In this document: positions 36,415-43,916 of the stretch, piece by piece | Position numbering within the stretch: the stretch's first letter is position 1 | How the letters are laid out: each line of letters begins with the position of its first letter | NCBI RefSeq assembly: GCF_018619335.1 | Contig: NZ_JAHHDX010000101.1 | Coordinates: 1 to 45,110 of the forward strand | Source: Alteromonas sp. ALT199 | GTDB lineage: Bacteria > Pseudomonadota > Gammaproteobacteria > Enterobacterales > Alteromonadaceae | Direction: 5' to 3' | DNA length: 45,110 nucleotides | The notes under the pieces: generated by a model | The model's database searches: none | What the model saw: the letters and a program-made list of their open reading frames with translations, nothing else | Told to the model about the DNA's origin: nothing | Program-made: the position numbers and the translations under genes

Positions 36415-37698
36415 ATGCATTCTTACGCTAAACGTTTTCGTTATATCGCTTTAATCGCACTCAGTTTTTGCGCTTATAATGCTTTTGCTCAATGGGAGCA
36501 AATTACACCTGATAACGAAGTTACTGTATCAATACCCGGCGTCGGAGAAAAAACCGCCTACCCATCGTGTTCTCTTCCAGCTCTACCAGGGCCTGAAGGG
36601 TTAACCCCCAATCCATTCTCGTTTTATTTCGAACAAGGCGAAAGTGATAATCTGTTGATTTACTTCAATGGTGGAGGTGCTTGTTGGGATGATGCGACCT
36701 GCCTTGCTTCAGTGCAGCTAGAGTTTGACAACAACCCTATGTCACGTGCGGCATACAATCCTTCTGTTGTTGTAGAGAATACGCCGTTTGTATCAGGCGG
36801 TATATTTGAAGATACCGAAGAAAATCCATTCCAATCATGGTCAAAAGTGTTTATTCCATACTGTACTGGTGATTTACACATAGGCTCTAAAGAAACGCAA
36901 TATGTTGATGAGCTTGGTATCGTCACTGGTGTACCGGGTGCTGAAGTCACTTTAAGTCATCGAGGCCATGACAACGCCTTGGTTGTTATGCAATGGATAA
37001 AAGAAAAACTGAACAACGATGATTTATCACCCCAAAAAGTATTACTAAGTGGTAGTAGTGCCGGGGGCTATGGCGCTACGTTTAACTTTCCTTACTTCCA
37101 GTCACTATTTGGTCGCACAAAAGTGGCACTTTTCGCTGATGCATCGCTTGGCGTCATATCCCGTGGCTTTACGCGAACAGTACTGAATTATCAGGGTCCT
37201 TGGGGGATTGAAGATACGCTGCCAAGAAACTTTCAGTCATTAATTGGCAACTTCAATCATCTTACCCTTAATAAGCAGGTGATGTTGCGATTAGCTTATC
37301 AATACCCTTGGAATCGTTTTGCCCAATACTCAACGGGTACCGATATTGTTCAAATTCAGTTCTCTAAAATCTCAGATCAGGTCGCAAGAGGTAACTTAGA
37401 TCCAACAACATGGGGTGTAACAGAATCGGATTTAGGTTACATACTCGGCTGGCAGCTTCAAGCAAATGCGTCAGTTCATGCTCTTTCAGCATTCACATGG
37501 AACTATCAATTCTACCTTGGTGAAGGCACTTGCCACATGGTGCTAAACGACTTTTGTGAAGACAATGCCTTTCCAGTATCGTCACCTAGCCCATTTTACA
37601 ATGAACAAAGTGCTCGAGGAATTTCATTTAATGAGTGGCTGTACACATTCGCTACATCGCGCCGATTTAGAGAAAACAGCGCTGCATACTATCAATAA
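36415..37698 (+). CDS. Secreted pectin-acetylesterase-family hydrolase
   Basis: A 427-residue exported serine hydrolase. The signal peptide ends YNAFA. NLLIYFNGGGACWDDATC is the oxyanion-hole and disulfide region of pectin-acetylesterase (PAE/Notum-like) proteins, and LLSGSSAGGYGATFN holds the nucleophile (about Ser215). The acid is probably in LFADASLG and the His in SVHALSAFTW. Several cysteine pairs fit an extracytoplasmic fold. The ATG at 36415 has AAGGA 7 nt upstream; a TTG two codons earlier is less likely. Bacterial members occur in many marine species and the real substrate is often not pectin. It is monocistronic and ends at a shared terminator. Confidence 0.8.
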   Translation: MHSYAKRFRYIALIALSFCAYNAFAQWEQITPDNEVTVSIPGVGEKTAYPSCSLPALPGPEGLTPNPFSFYFEQGESDNLLIYFNGGGACWDDATCLASVQLEFDNNPMSRAAYNPSVVVENTPFVSGGIFEDTEENPFQSWSKVFIPYCTGDLHIGSKETQYVDELGIVTGVPGAEVTLSHRGHDNALVVMQWIKEKLNNDDLSPQKVLLSGSSAGGYGATFNFPYFQSLFGRTKVALFADASLGVISRGFTRTVLNYQGPWGIEDTLPRNFQSLIGNFNHLTLNKQVMLRLAYQYPWNRFAQYSTGTDIVQIQFSKISDQVARGNLDPTTWGVTESDLGYILGWQLQANASVHALSAFTWNYQFYLGEGTCHMVLNDFCEDNAFPVSSPSPFYNEQSARGISFNEWLYTFATSRRFRENSAAYYQ

Positions 37699-37732
37699 AA
37701 CACGAAGTGCGAACTTGTATTAAAAGTTGACC

Positions 37733-37782
37733 AAAAAAAGCATGGCAAGTCCAACCCAGTAGCGGTTGGATTAGCCATTTTT
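37733..37782. terminator. Bidirectional terminator between convergent genes
   Basis: ATGGC-AAG-TCCAACC, loop CAGTAGC, GGTTGGA-TTA-GCCAT: a 7-bp plus 5-bp stem around an internal loop, with TTTTT on the plus strand and seven Ts on the minus strand. It ends both the hydrolase gene and the XRE gene. Confidence 0.88.
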
Positions 37783-37800
37783 AGTATGAGTTCCTCCCTA

Positions 37801-38022
37801 CTATCCTACTTGTAGGGTAGCGCCATCTGGCATTGTCACTTCAATTTTCATGTTTCCACCAACCGCAGCTAAATAAGCTGCAGCACGCTGAAGTGAAACA
37901 TCCTGAATACGCTTCGATTCCAACTTGCTTACACCAGAGGCCGTTACTGATAACGCCATTGCTACAACTTCTTGCTTAACTCTATGCTGCTTTCTAATGT
38001 CACCTAGTGTGATTTCTTTCAT
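37801..38022 (-). CDS. Small XRE-family helix-turn-helix regulator
   Basis: A 73-residue DNA-binding protein. The HTH (about residues 5-35) reads LGDIRKQHRVKQEVVAMALS, then ASGVSKLESK, the Cro/C1-type recognition pattern. The C-terminal part (AAYLAAVGGNMKIEVTMPDG) resembles the tail of HigA-like single-domain XRE proteins. No toxin gene lies beside it: the neighbours are a hydrolase gene (convergent) and a cupin gene. It is the only gene between its leader and a terminator. The leader encodes an aromatic-rich peptide and carries a transcription attenuator 30 nt before the ATG, so expression probably depends on charged tRNA supply. Its targets are unknown. Confidence 0.8.
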   Translation of the reverse strand: MKEITLGDIRKQHRVKQEVVAMALSVTASGVSKLESKRIQDVSLQRAAAYLAAVGGNMKIEVTMPDGATLQVG

Positions 38023-38049
38023 TGTCTTTTACCGAGAATTTCGGGCATT

Positions 38050-38151
38050 AAAAAAGCCCAGATGGTGATACCTTCTGGGCTTTTGCAAAACGTTCTACCT
38101 GCAGTGCCCAGAAGCCAATATTTGCCCCTGAACACCGATGGTCAGGTGCAA
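38050..38151 (-). promoter_or_regulatory. Transcription attenuator of the XRE gene
   Basis: Read on the minus strand, in transcription order. (1) Pause hairpin: TTGCACCTGA (38151-38142) with TCAGGGGCAA (38131-38122), one mismatch. (2) Segment CTTCTGGGC (38114-38106). (3) Segment AAAAGCCCAGAAG (38084-38072). (4) Segment TCTGGGCTTTT followed by TT (38062-38050). Segments 2 and 3 pair over 9 bp as antiterminator; segments 3 and 4 pair over 11 bp as a Rho-independent terminator. The two structures exclude each other. This is the standard amino-acid attenuator layout, placed between a leader peptide and the XRE gene. Confidence 0.85.
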
Positions 38152-38196
38152 TCAGTAATTAAAATTATAAAAATAGCCAGTTGAAACGTTTTGCAT
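38152..38196 (-). CDS. Leader peptide of the attenuator (Tyr/Phe/Asn-rich)
   Basis: ATG at 38196 opens 14 codons: MQNVSTGYFYNFNY, then TGA. The last seven codons are Tyr, Phe, Tyr, Asn, Phe, Asn, Tyr. AAGAGA lies 7-8 nt upstream. The stop codon directly abuts the pause hairpin, as in trp- and phe-type leaders, so a ribosome stalled at the aromatic codons would uncover the antiterminator. The start region TGCAAAACGTT is also complementary over 11 bases to 38084-38094, just before the terminator arm. The peptide itself is probably only a sensor of Tyr- and Phe-tRNA charging (Asn is possible). Confidence 0.8.
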   Translation of the reverse strand: MQNVSTGYFYNFNY

Positions 38197-38389
38197 GATA
38201 ATTCTCTTTTTACAATGTGCTTGTACCAACGGCACTCTGCCGCGACTAAGCGAAATGTTGCGGCTTCAGTACTTTTCAAAAATACTGTAGCGGCCTTCTG
38301 TTACTTATCCTTAACCATACCATGTAGATAAGCAATAGCAATGACTTTCCAAAAAGGAAAGTGCCCAACACGGACTGGAACTAGTTTAT
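38197..38389. other. Upstream region of the attenuated XRE gene
   Basis: This must contain the XRE-leader promoter, but no convincing -35/-10 pair was found. GCGGCTTCAGTA (38260-38271) and TACTGTAGCGGC (38283-38294) form an imperfect inverted repeat (two mismatched positions) around an AT-rich centre, and ACTTTCCAAAAAGGAAAGT (about 38343-38361) is a small hairpin after the cupin gene. Confidence 0.35.
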
Positions 38390-38905
38390 TTAAGAAAGGG
38401 ACGAGTTTAAGCAATTAACTTCAGAGCCAACTTCTGCACGCTTTAGCATCGCTAGAAAACGTGGTACTAAATCGCTCCCCTCTTGCGGAGACCAGCTCGC
38501 AAAACCTTTATCATCAGTCACTTCATAAGGACCTTGTTTAACTTCCATAAAAACTACTGGGCGATGGCACACCGTTGCATGCCAAGTATTGGGGGGGATT
38601 TCGATACCGCTGGTTGCTCCATTTGCCGTTAGCGTTACTTTATTTTTTACGAGGCCTTCATCGTCGAAAAATAAAATATCTAATTCGCCTTCTACCACCA
38701 TGAAAAACTCCCATTTGTGAGGCTGTACGTGTTGATGGGGTCGTACGTAGGAGTCTGGCATCATTGCAATGAAAAGACGCTGAACCATATCAGCGTAAGA
38801 TTTGTGAACGTTAAAATTAGCTCGTCGGCGAGCACTCTCTGCTGCTTTCTGTTTTAACTCACTAAACAATGCTTTATCAAAGTACTTGGTATTGTCCAAC
38901 GTCAC
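38390..38905 (-). CDS. WbuC-family cupin metalloprotein
   Basis: A 171-residue cupin of the WbuC type. RRRANFNVHKSYADMVQRLF, the metal motif RPHQHVQPHKWEFFMVVEGE (His, His and Glu ligands) and the second cupin strand IPPNTWHATVCHRPVVFMEV are all present. WbuC genes are usually found in O-antigen or capsule clusters and the activity is unknown. Here it stands apart from the polysaccharide locus. The start is GTG at 38905. It overlaps the TGA stop of a decayed upstream gene (GTGA), with AAGGA just before it, so it once formed a translationally coupled pair. Confidence 0.82.
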   Translation of the reverse strand: MTLDNTKYFDKALFSELKQKAAESARRRANFNVHKSYADMVQRLFIAMMPDSYVRPHQHVQPHKWEFFMVVEGELDILFFDDEGLVKNKVTLTANGATSGIEIPPNTWHATVCHRPVVFMEVKQGPYEVTDDKGFASWSPQEGSDLVPRFLAMLKRAEVGSEVNCLNSSLS

Positions 38906-39285
38906 TTCCTTACTATCGCTTCGGTCATGACTTTAATCGTATCGCTACTCACTTTATTGGCGCAAGCGTTTATAACGAATTGTGGTAAGAGCGCGCCAAA
39001 TTTGCGCCCAGATACAACCTTGGGCTTGCTGCCGCAACACCCGTTAATACGCCACCAGCGGTAAGGAATTCGGCTTTACTGTATGTACCGTATTCATTTG
39101 GTGTTAGTGGCAACACCATGGAAAATGTAGAGCCTCTGAAGCCAGCAGTACGTCAGCTACGCGATGCGGGTCGTAAATGATAGGTGCCAAAGCGTCGAAA
39201 GGATTTGCAATTAACTCTTCCGTTAGGCCGGTTAGTAAACCACTTAACGATTCATCAGGCTGCTTGGATGCAGTTTTTTTAAATT
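38902..39285 (-). pseudogene. Decayed gene formerly coupled to the cupin gene
   Basis: Three minus-strand frames read as coding text in sequence. The first has LTEELIANPFDALAPIIYD and PHRVADVLLASE. The second has MVLPLTPNEYGTYSKAEFLT and AGGVLTGVAAAS. The third has KVVSGRKFGALLPQFVINAC and ANKVSSDTIKVMTEAIVRK, then TGA at 38902-38904. At least two frameshifts separate them and no proper start remains next to the YlqF gene. The final stop overlaps the cupin GTG. I do not recognise the family. Confidence 0.6.
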
Positions 39286-39291
39286 TATTTT

Positions 39292-40299
39292 TTATCTCTT
39301 GTTATTTCCACGCATTCTGCGGCTTTGCTCTTGACGCTTTTCTTCTCGTTTTTCTTTCCTGTCCTTTTTATCTGGCGTCAACGAACCGGTTTTGAATTTT
39401 GCTTTGCGCTTAGCTTTGGCTTCTGCTTTTTTGGCTGCTGCTAGCGCCATTTCTTCTTTTTCGACTTCTAGCATTTCTGGGGTTTCTAGCGTAATCCGCC
39501 CCAGTTTACCCGACTGCAGTTCTTTAAGCAGAATCTCGCATATCTTGTGAAGATTTACCCGTCCACCAGCTTGTATAGCCCCACGGGTTCTGGCGGCAGC
39601 CTCTAGAAATTCAATTTCAGTATCTGGTAGCTCATCTAATTTATAGCGCTCTTTCATGACCTCTGGGTAGGCTTTAATCAGGTAATCCGCCGCAAAAAAA
39701 CCAACATCGTCATATTCCATCGCCGTATTTTTAACAGCGCCTGATGACGCTAATCGATAAATAGAATGGGGGTTTTCAAGTTTAGGCCACAGTACCCCAG
39801 GTGTATCAAACAATATAATACCGCTGCCCAAGTTAATGCGCTGCTGGCTTTTTGTTACAGCCGGTTCGTTGCCGGTTTTGGCAATTATTCGGTCGGCTAA
39901 AATATTAATTAGCGTTGACTTCCCTACGTTGGGAATACCCGTAATCATGGCTTTTATCGCTTTGGGTTGACCTTCCTTATACGAACAAATACTTTTAACA
40001 AGCTGCATAATTTGCTTGCTGTTACCCGGGTTGTCGCTAGACGTTGTAATGGTTTTAACGCCGCGTTCTTTTTCTAAGCTTTCTTGCCAGCGTGCGGTGA
40101 TTTCTGGGTCTGCCAAGTCGAACTTGTTCAGGATCTTGATACAGGGCTTATCGCCGCGTATTTTTGCAATCTCAGGGTTTTCGCTTGAATACGGAATGCG
40201 CGCATCAAGCACCTCAATAAGAATGTCTACTTGATTAAGCGACTCTTTAATTTCTTTTAGGGCTTTGTGCATATGCCCAGGGAACCATTGTAATGCCAT
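39292..40299 (-). CDS. ylqF: Ribosome biogenesis GTPase, YlqF/RbgA family
   Basis: A 335-residue circularly permuted GTPase. The motif order is G4 (NKFDLAD, about residue 58), then G1 (GIPNVGKST, about 121) and G3 (DTPG, about 167), the mark of the YlqF/YawG group. MALQWFPGHMHKALKEI is the family N-terminus. The last 60 residues form a long Lys/Arg/Glu-rich tail (KKAEAKAKRKAKFKTG to RRMRGNNKR), longer than in Bacillus RbgA (282 residues) and likely to bind rRNA. The role is late assembly of the 50S subunit. The SpoU methyltransferase gene lies 37 nt upstream, a second rRNA-related function. Confidence 0.92.
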   Translation of the reverse strand: MALQWFPGHMHKALKEIKESLNQVDILIEVLDARIPYSSENPEIAKIRGDKPCIKILNKFDLADPEITARWQESLEKERGVKTITTSSDNPGNSKQIMQLVKSICSYKEGQPKAIKAMITGIPNVGKSTLINILADRIIAKTGNEPAVTKSQQRINLGSGIILFDTPGVLWPKLENPHSIYRLASSGAVKNTAMEYDDVGFFAADYLIKAYPEVMKERYKLDELPDTEIEFLEAAARTRGAIQAGGRVNLHKICEILLKELQSGKLGRITLETPEMLEVEKEEMALAAAKKAEAKAKRKAKFKTGSLTPDKKDRKEKREEKRQEQSRRMRGNNKR

Positions 40300-40336
40300 G
40301 GTTAATTCCTATCGTAATCGAGTTGAGGTGCGGTGC

Positions 40337-41137
40337 TTAACGGGTTAATTCATAAGCGCAAATGTTTACTGCACTGGCTAAATTTAGTGAATCAATTTTA
40401 CCGCTTCCGACAATGGTATATGCCGTTGCGTCAAGCTGTGATAGAGCTTCAACAGGTACTCCACGGGCTTCGTTGCCAAAAAGGTAGCACTGATAATCTT
40501 TGAAAGTGTCCGAGGTAATTTCTTCGCCATCCATATCTAAGAAAGCGAAGCGTTCAAATCTTTCTCCTAAACTTTCAAGCGGCACATTTAATTCCATTTT
40601 AACGTGAAAAATAGCCCCCATGCTTGAACGCACGACCTTAGAATTATAGGGGTCTACACTATTTGGGCTTAACAAGAGTGTGAAGTCACCGAACCATGCT
40701 AGGGTTCTTAATATAGTGCCCAAATTACCGGGGTCTTGAACTTCATGAAGGTAAATATACTTTTCAGAAGTGGGGTTATTAGCTACTGTATTTGGTTGCA
40801 GCAACGCGATGTTTGAAAGTGGAACGCGAGCAATGATCCCTTGTGGGGATTTTGTATCACTTAATTGCTGCATTTGTTGAGAAGACACGATTTCAACTTG
40901 GACCTGAGCATTAGACGATAAAACATGCTCTTTAACCCATTGTTGATAATCTGCTGTGATGTAAAGCGTAGTATTGTTTACACTTTTAACACTTCCACTT
41001 TGATTGCTCGAACTTTTGTTATCTCTATGCGAAACTTTTAACAGTTCTAAAACTAAGTGCTCACCTTCTACCAAATAGAAGCCAAACTGAGTTCTGTACT
41101 TCTTTTGGTGAAGTTTTTTCACGTCACTTAATTTCAT
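40337..41137 (-). CDS. SpoU/TrmH-family RNA 2'-O-methyltransferase
   Basis: A 266-residue SPOUT methyltransferase. The N-terminal substrate-binding part (KKLHQKKYRTQFGFYLVEGE) precedes the knot domain with motif 1 LHEVQDPGNLGTILRT, motif 2 YLFGNEARGVP and motif 3 SLNLASAVNICAYEL. It methylates a ribose in rRNA or tRNA using SAM; the target is not determined. I place the start at the ATG at 41137, with AAGGG 9 nt upstream. The frame is open to 41311, but that extension (Cys-rich, non-conserved) is unlikely to be translated. It is in tandem with ylqF. Confidence 0.9.
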   Translation of the reverse strand: MKLSDVKKLHQKKYRTQFGFYLVEGEHLVLELLKVSHRDNKSSSNQSGSVKSVNNTTLYITADYQQWVKEHVLSSNAQVQVEIVSSQQMQQLSDTKSPQGIIARVPLSNIALLQPNTVANNPTSEKYIYLHEVQDPGNLGTILRTLAWFGDFTLLLSPNSVDPYNSKVVRSSMGAIFHVKMELNVPLESLGERFERFAFLDMDGEEITSDTFKDYQCYLFGNEARGVPVEALSQLDATAYTIVGSGKIDSLNLASAVNICAYELTR

Positions 41138-41386
41138 TTTTACTGCCCTTTTCGTTACTTTCGGCGCAAGTGTAAGGTATACAGCGCAAAACGCAAAGCA
41201 ACAAGTCTGAATGCGCGTTACAGAGTAAGCAAAGTTTGGTGATCGGCGCTTAATGTTTAATGTTCTGAGCGAATAATGATCGGCTCTGGCATGTTTAAAA
41301 TAGCTTTCCATTCTCCGAGCGAATCGCCCATCCCTTCGTTAACCCATATTCAAACTTCTACGCTTCATTGTGAGTAACTGGACACC

Positions 41387-42625
41387 TTATAAGTCAGTCG
41401 GTTTACCTGACACATACATAGGAATAACGTCTATATTAAGAGGCCCTATTTTCATTACCGCTTCTTCCATTATAAAGTTATCATCAACAGTATACTCAAT
41501 CTTATGATTTTGAAATTCAGCCAGTAGTTGCAACAAACCATTTTTCTGGCCCTTTTTGCGTATAACTGTAGTTGCCGGCTGAGTTGGGTCCGGGTCAACG
41601 CTCCACGTGTTGTAGCTCAAAGAGTCTTTGTCTGAATTGGCTAACTTTTCCGTTTCAAGATAGACGCCGAAATTCGAAACAAATACACCATCATATGAAA
41701 GCTCTGACGTTACTGTCTGCCCGTGAATTTCTCCTTCTATTACCCATTTTCCTTCTGACTTAGAAACTCCCATGGATGAGGTTAATTCTTTGTCTTCCAC
41801 AGTAAATTCAAAAGTATTAATTAGGGTGCCATCGGCATGACTCCATGACTTCACCTTGGAATCGGTAGGTGAAACTGTACTAGCGTCAACAGGCAGAATT
41901 ATAGAAGTTGTTTCTACAATTTCTACATCACCATCTGCGTCTTTAGAGAACTTTTCAGACACAACACCTATTAGTTCGTCCTCCATTATCAATCCATTTA
42001 TTGCTAAAAAGAAAGGATGCACTTTAGCCGTTTTATCTACCGCATTAACAAATGATGTGAATACGTCTTTGAACGTATCTCGATAGCCAATCTCATTGTG
42101 TAAGCAAACCTGCAAGCCATTCGCAGACTCCGCGGACATGCCCTTCATTAAACCGGAAACGCGCTCATCAGACTCACCTAAATTATAAAGAATGTCGTAA
42201 CTGAATACGGGAACATTGCCTAAGGTTGAAATATCTAAGCTGAAGTTATATTGACTTTCTAATGCTTTGTTAGCGTTTGCAGAGACGTTATTTATTGAGT
42301 ATTTCATCATGTTAACAAGAGAATTAGCTAAGCCGTCATAATCTTGAAAAGCCCAACATTCAACAGGAGTCTCAGAGCCGATATCTACCGTGAAGTACCA
42401 GTAATCGTCATCAGCCTGCGCCTCAGACCATGTTCCTAGGCCGGTAGCATTTATCGGAAATGCAGGTAGATATACTCGAGTTCGAGGTAAGCTCTTTGCC
42501 TCTTTTACTAATGAGGCATTGAACCACTCGGGCAGAAATTCACTCGTTAGATAATCTTTGGCAGTGGCTGGCACTACAACGAGTGACGCTGCTAACAAAC
42601 AGGCTAGCGAAGAAGGTTTTATCAT
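41387..42625 (-). CDS. Secreted protein of unknown function
   Basis: A 412-residue protein with a clear signal peptide (MIKPSSLACLLAASLVVVPATA). The mature part has few cysteines (VECWAFQDY and LQVCLHNEIG) and no membrane segment. It mixes helical text in the first half with strand-like repeats in the second (GKWVIEGEIHGQTVTSELSY, DGVFVSNFGVYLE). It ends PMYVSGKPTDL, with no PEP-CTERM signal. I do not recognise the family; it may be restricted to Alteromonas-like bacteria. It appears monocistronic. Confidence 0.7.
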   Translation of the reverse strand: MIKPSSLACLLAASLVVVPATAKDYLTSEFLPEWFNASLVKEAKSLPRTRVYLPAFPINATGLGTWSEAQADDDYWYFTVDIGSETPVECWAFQDYDGLANSLVNMMKYSINNVSANANKALESQYNFSLDISTLGNVPVFSYDILYNLGESDERVSGLMKGMSAESANGLQVCLHNEIGYRDTFKDVFTSFVNAVDKTAKVHPFFLAINGLIMEDELIGVVSEKFSKDADGDVEIVETTSIILPVDASTVSPTDSKVKSWSHADGTLINTFEFTVEDKELTSSMGVSKSEGKWVIEGEIHGQTVTSELSYDGVFVSNFGVYLETEKLANSDKDSLSYNTWSVDPDPTQPATTVIRKKGQKNGLLQLLAEFQNHKIEYTVDDNFIMEEAVMKIGPLNIDVIPMYVSGKPTDL

Positions 42626-42680
42626 TTTTATCCCTTTTATTAATATGCTTTTGTTATCGCTTTAAAGTTCTATTTGCGGT

Positions 42681-43065
42681 TTACGCTTCAGCAACCACGT
42701 AAATTTCACCGTCATAAATACCTTGCACGGTAAGCTTCAGGCTTGCCAATGCCTGAAGATAGACAATATGCGCTGGCACCACCGCTGTGATCCGGCACAT
42801 GCCACGAATCGTTAAATTCAACTACGTAGTCTTTGTATTCAGTCCAAAAGGGCGTTTCGTTTCTGTCATCAAAGTCATTGATAATATAGCCAAGCCTTTT
42901 ACTGCCCCCCCTAAGCCATGCACGGAAAGTTCAGGACGAATGCGTTTAATGGCGTCTATAACTCTGGCGTTATTATCAATGACTCTATTGTCAACGCTTT
43001 CAATATTTAAGTTACTTGAGATCAACAGCAACTTCTATAACGAAAATTTTCAAGTAAGGGCGCAT
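42681..43065 (-). pseudogene. Decayed small gene with three frameshifts
   Basis: From ATG at 43065 the minus strand reads MRPYLKIFVIEVAVDLK, then after a shift LNIESVDNRVIDNNARVIDA, IKRIRPELSVHGLGGAVKGL, then after a second shift IINDFDDRNETPFWTEYKDY, VVEFNDSWHVPDHSG, and after a third shift AHIVYLQALASLKLTVQGIY, DGEIYVVAEA and stop at 42681. The original would have been about 128 codons. The family is not recognised. Flanking bases (42626-42680, 43066-43155) show nothing clear. Confidence 0.65.
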
Positions 43066-43230
43066 TAACCAACCAAGTAATGTAAAACGAACACTTAGCT
43101 CTAAGCCACAAAACTAAAAACAAAACTAAAAATAGTGTAACTCTGAATTTTTCTGGTGTCGTGTAACCTCGTGTTATGTGGCACTAGTAGTTCTCCTAAA
43201 CGAATGTTAGACGAAGGGCAAAATCACAAA

Positions 43231-43596
43231 ATGGAAACATCTCTCCTTCTTACCCAGCCTCCAAACTCTGATCGTTCAAAATCACCAGAACATACGAAAA
43301 ACCTTCAAGAATTCTTACATTACGCGAAAAACGTGCTCCCTTCTATTGCATCAACGAAGAAAAACACTTGGCCAATTCGTCATGATCACTGCTTCATAAG
43401 AGTCATTTTGGACAATATTTGTAATTGTGCGTGGTATGACTCTATCCCTTCACCAGCCTATAAAAACCTAACCGATGAACAAGCCTGCGCCGCACTAAAT
43501 CTTGCCAAGCAGATAGCGAATGAAAGTGTCTCACTTTACGCACTTAACCAACGCTCGAAGCAATGGCGAAAAAAGCAGCTAAAGTTGAAGTTTTAG
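43231..43596 (+). CDS. Small conserved hypothetical protein
   Basis: A protein of about 121 residues from the ATG at 43231; GTG 43156 and ATG 43204 are alternatives. The likely conserved core is WPIRHDHCFIRVILDNICNC, followed by AWYDSIPSPAYKNLTDEQAC and a basic end (LNQRSKQWRKKQLKLKF). There is no signal peptide or membrane helix. I have seen this RHDHCF...LDN pattern in small gammaproteobacterial proteins but cannot name a function. The next (decayed) gene starts 1 nt after the stop, so they were an operon that also led to the crotonase gene. Confidence 0.6.
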   Translation: METSLLLTQPPNSDRSKSPEHTKNLQEFLHYAKNVLPSIASTKKNTWPIRHDHCFIRVILDNICNCAWYDSIPSPAYKNLTDEQACAALNLAKQIANESVSLYALNQRSKQWRKKQLKLKF

Positions 43597-43597
43597 C

Positions 43598-43916
43598 ATG
43601 ACAAACGTACATCCCCTATCAATGTTGTTTTATTGAAGACAGCCAGTGCCTAAAGCAAATAGTGAGACTAACGGATGCAGTAAAAAGCGAACAATGCGAA
43701 GCACGACGTAGGCAACGCCGATTTAGCAAGAAGCTTATTGCAGAACTTCCCTGAATTATCACCGATATTCATAGCACATATCCCGAAGATGAGGCGCAAA
43801 GCACTATCATAAAAGATATCAATTACCTACAATCACTGCTAGAAAGTTGCGCTCGAAAAAGTGTGAAGTACATTTATTCCTACCCAGAAAGTTATAGGAC
43901 ATACCATGGCGTTTAA
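43598..43916 (+). pseudogene. Decayed gene between the small hypothetical and crotonase genes
   Basis: ATG at 43598 (MTNVHP) runs into an extra C in a C-run. In the next frame the text continues YQCCFIEDSQCLKQIVRLTD, AVKSEQCEARRRQRRFSKKL, IAELP, then an in-frame TGA, then IITDIHSTYPEDEAQSTIIK, DINYLQSLLESCARK, and stops at 43916 after the crotonase ATG. The text on both sides of the TGA looks coding. A charged helical protein of about 105 residues was the likely ancestor; the family is not recognised. Confidence 0.6.

Noticed and set aside
37801..38022. XRE gene as an antitoxin of a HigBA-type pair
   Set aside because: No toxin-like gene on either side; the leader attenuator is a better explanation of its context.
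38260..38294. Imperfect inverted repeat GCGGCTTCAGTA / TACTGTAGCGGC as an operator
   Set aside because: It is near the XRE leader but has mismatches and no known family core; kept only as a note.
42787..43068. 93-codon plus-strand frame
   Set aside because: It is a shadow of the decayed minus-strand gene, whose three frames read far more like protein.
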